Shown one piece after another: positions 62,902-64,000 of a stretch of 64,000 nt of DNA. The position numbers and the translations under genes are program-made. The stretch lies in the NCBI GenBank assembly GCA_041441915.1, contig JASDRS010000006.1:124001-188000 (forward strand), in the 5' to 3' direction. Below the pieces are notes generated by a model. The model had not been told where the DNA came from. It ran no database searches and saw nothing but the letters and a program-made list of their open reading frames with translations. The DNA comes from UBA10365 sp041441915 (GTDB lineage Bacteria > Pseudomonadota > Alphaproteobacteria > Rhodobacterales > Rhodobacteraceae). How positions within the stretch are numbered: the stretch's first letter is position 1; every line of letters starts with the position of its first letter.

Positions 62902-63509
62902 TGGCACGTCGGCGCACTTTAAAACCGGAAGAAGTCGCGATTTGGCAGGCGGTTGCGCAAACCGCCACACCTATGCATAAGCCTGCTGTGAAGCATTCGG
63001 TCGGCCCGATTCAAAACATGCCACCAAAATTTAGAGTTCAGCCCCAAATCACACCAAAACCACGGTTTATCGTGCCAACCTCGTTTCGGTTGGGTGAAAA
63101 GTCAGGGTTGATGCCTACGATCAAACTGAAACCCAGGTTGCAAGAAAGTTTGTGCCAAGCACCCCTTCAAATGGATAAGAAAAACTTCGGCCGTATGACA
63201 AAAGGCAAGATCGCCCCAGAAGCTCAGCTAGATTTGCATGGTATGACCGTCGCCGAAGCTCACCCTTCTTTGCAGCGCTTTATAGTCCAAGCCCACAACA
63301 ATGGTTTGCGGTTGGTTTTGGTAGTGACCGGCAAGGGCAAACAAGGACCAGATATTGGCCCTATACCGCAAAATCATGGAATTTTACGGCACCAAGTTCC
63401 ACAATGGCTGCGTATGGCGCCGATTGCCGCGGTGGTTTTACAAACCGCCCAAGCTCACGCTCGCCACGGTGGAGCCGGGGCCTATTATGTTTATCTACGC
63501 CGCAGGTGA
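62901..63509 (+). CDS. Smr-domain protein
   Basis: 202 residues. A basic, proline-rich N-terminus (about 1-105) precedes the Smr domain with LDLHGMTVAEAHPSL (about 111-125), the VVTGKGKQG loop (about 147) and a closing GGAGAYYVYLRR. Smr domains of this DUF1813-type act as nicking endonucleases on branched DNA or RNA. The start overlaps the mltA-remnant stop (TAATG), preserving an older coupling. Complete. Confidence 0.9.
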   Translation: MARRRTLKPEEVAIWQAVAQTATPMHKPAVKHSVGPIQNMPPKFRVQPQITPKPRFIVPTSFRLGEKSGLMPTIKLKPRLQESLCQAPLQMDKKNFGRMTKGKIAPEAQLDLHGMTVAEAHPSLQRFIVQAHNNGLRLVLVVTGKGKQGPDIGPIPQNHGILRHQVPQWLRMAPIAAVVLQTAQAHARHGGAGAYYVYLRRR

Positions 63510-63718
63510 TGTTTTTTTAAACGATAGCATTGCAGAAGACGTGGTGTTAGATTTTACAATCAAAATCGTATTGAAATACGAAGGCCTGTTTTGGTTAACT
63601 GCCCCACTTTTTCAAAAGCAGCCAACAAACAAACCAAAAAGGGTGCGTTCAGCGTGTTTTATAAGCTAGCAATTAATGCGTGCGTACCACCAGTTAAGCA
63701 ATGATATTATTCATAAAA
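63510..63718. other. AT-rich spacer after smr
   Basis: About 210 bases. One frame, out of phase with smr, stays open to TAA 63667-63669 and encodes a hydrophobic stretch, but has no start of its own outside smr and no ribosome site. No hairpin with a T-run was seen. It ends at a tRNA fragment. Confidence 0.4.
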
Positions 63719-63763
63719 TGGTGCCAGGGGGCGGATTTGAACTACCGACACGAGGATTTTCAG
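63719..63763 (-). tRNA. tRNA-Phe 3' half (fragment, likely attachment-site scar)
   Basis: The minus strand from 63763 to 63719 reads the anticodon loop CTGAAAATC (GAA anticodon), the 3' anticodon stem, a variable loop GTGTC-like region, a T-arm with TTCAAAT and the acceptor 3' strand ending in CCA. The 5' half is absent: bases before the loop (TTGGG) do not pair with the stem. The T-stem has one A-C mismatch. Such 3' halves are left when an element integrates into and later leaves a tRNA gene. Not a functional tRNA. Confidence 0.7.
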
Positions 63764-63814
63764 CCCAAACCTTAAAAAGCACCCCGAAGGGCGCCAATCG
63801 CGAAGCGGATAAGT

Positions 63815-64000
63815 TTAAAGGGCCGTCTTGATCCACGTTTCCAAAACCACTTTTGGGGCCACGCCAGTTTTATTTGACAGGACTTGACCGTCTTTAAATA
63901 AAAATAAAGCAGGAATGCCGCGAACGCCCAAATCTGATGAGCTGACCGGGTTATCATCAACATTTATCTTCACTATTTTGACTTTCCCCGCATAGGCTTC
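63815..64000 (-). CDS. trxA: Thioredoxin, C-terminal part (truncated by window edge)
   Basis: The last 61 residues of a thioredoxin with the cis-proline loop VRGIPALFLFKDG and the closing helix VLETWIKTAL, stop at 63815-63817. The active-site CGPC lies beyond the window. Thioredoxin reduces cytoplasmic disulfides. In several related genomes trxA follows addBA; here it is on the other strand 20 kb away. Confidence 0.9.
   Translation of the reverse strand, partial: EAYAGKVKIVKINVDDNPVSSSDLGVRGIPALFLFKDGQVLSNKTGVAPKVVLETWIKTAL

Noticed and set aside
63355..63669. Open frame overlapping and following smr
   Set aside because: Its first half is an alternate frame of smr, and the rest has no start or ribosome site of its own.
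63719..63800. Complete tRNA-Phe gene
   Set aside because: The 5' acceptor, D-arm and 5' anticodon stem are missing; the upstream bases do not pair with the retained stem.
1..64000. CRISPR array, prophage or intact insertion sequence
   Set aside because: No regularly spaced repeats, no phage structural genes and no intact transposase were seen; only a recombinase tail remains.

Overview
The window looks like the chromosome of a marine alphaproteobacterium of the order Rhodobacterales (Roseobacter-like), with moderate G+C. The evidence is gene content and order: the divergent redox regulator locus regB / senC-regA next to ahcY; the tsaE-amgK-murU-addB-addA chain; hemY, a mitofilin-like protein and hemD divergent from tsaD; and the replication-origin block mutS, grpE-hrcA, rph-rdgB, hemW, parB-parA-rsmG-mnmG-mnmE-rho-hemJ, then maf-coaE-dnaQ, secB, fxsA, tim44 and smr. 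No rRNA gene, intact tRNA, CRISPR array or intact insertion sequence was seen.

Layout. (1) 1-4701: the end of a methyltransferase, an agmatinase-family ureohydrolase, a creatinase with a strongly structured leader, a DadA-type FAD oxidoreductase and a pterin carbinolamine dehydratase. Together these suggest guanidino-compound breakdown, creatine to sarcosine plus urea and then oxidation of the amine. (2) 4967-6193: a glutaredoxin-MauE membrane fusion divergent from a CueR-like copper regulator. The promoter between them has the 19-bp spacer of MerR-family targets, and the regulator appears to start at an ATC codon. (3) 6200-15600: an accessory, decaying zone. It holds remnants of a tyrosine recombinase, a KDG kinase, an enoyl-CoA hydratase and several unidentified proteins, interleaved with an intact M29 aminopeptidase, a methyltransferase, an alpha/beta hydrolase and a crotonase plus acyl-CoA synthetase pair. 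(4) 15736-25636: an ABC-2 exporter, an MDR dehydrogenase, malonyl-CoA decarboxylase plus malonyl-CoA synthetase (malonate use), a CocE-type hydrolase, dgkA and a DUF2161 nuclease-like protein. (5) 25629-44090: conserved housekeeping blocks for haem, tRNA t6A, SAM recycling, redox signalling, peptidoglycan recycling and recombination. (6) 44274-64000: the origin-proximal block with two perfect parS sites and a candidate oriC at 58755-59150.

The most notable points are the probable replication origin (a DnaA-box cluster plus an AT-rich stretch), the competing hairpins before the creatinase start, the ATC initiation of the copper regulator, a deletion of mltA leaving only its tail fused in overlap to smr, and a tRNA-Phe 3' half beside trxA that looks like an integration scar. 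All calls rest on reading the sequence and recalled family knowledge; no database search was run.
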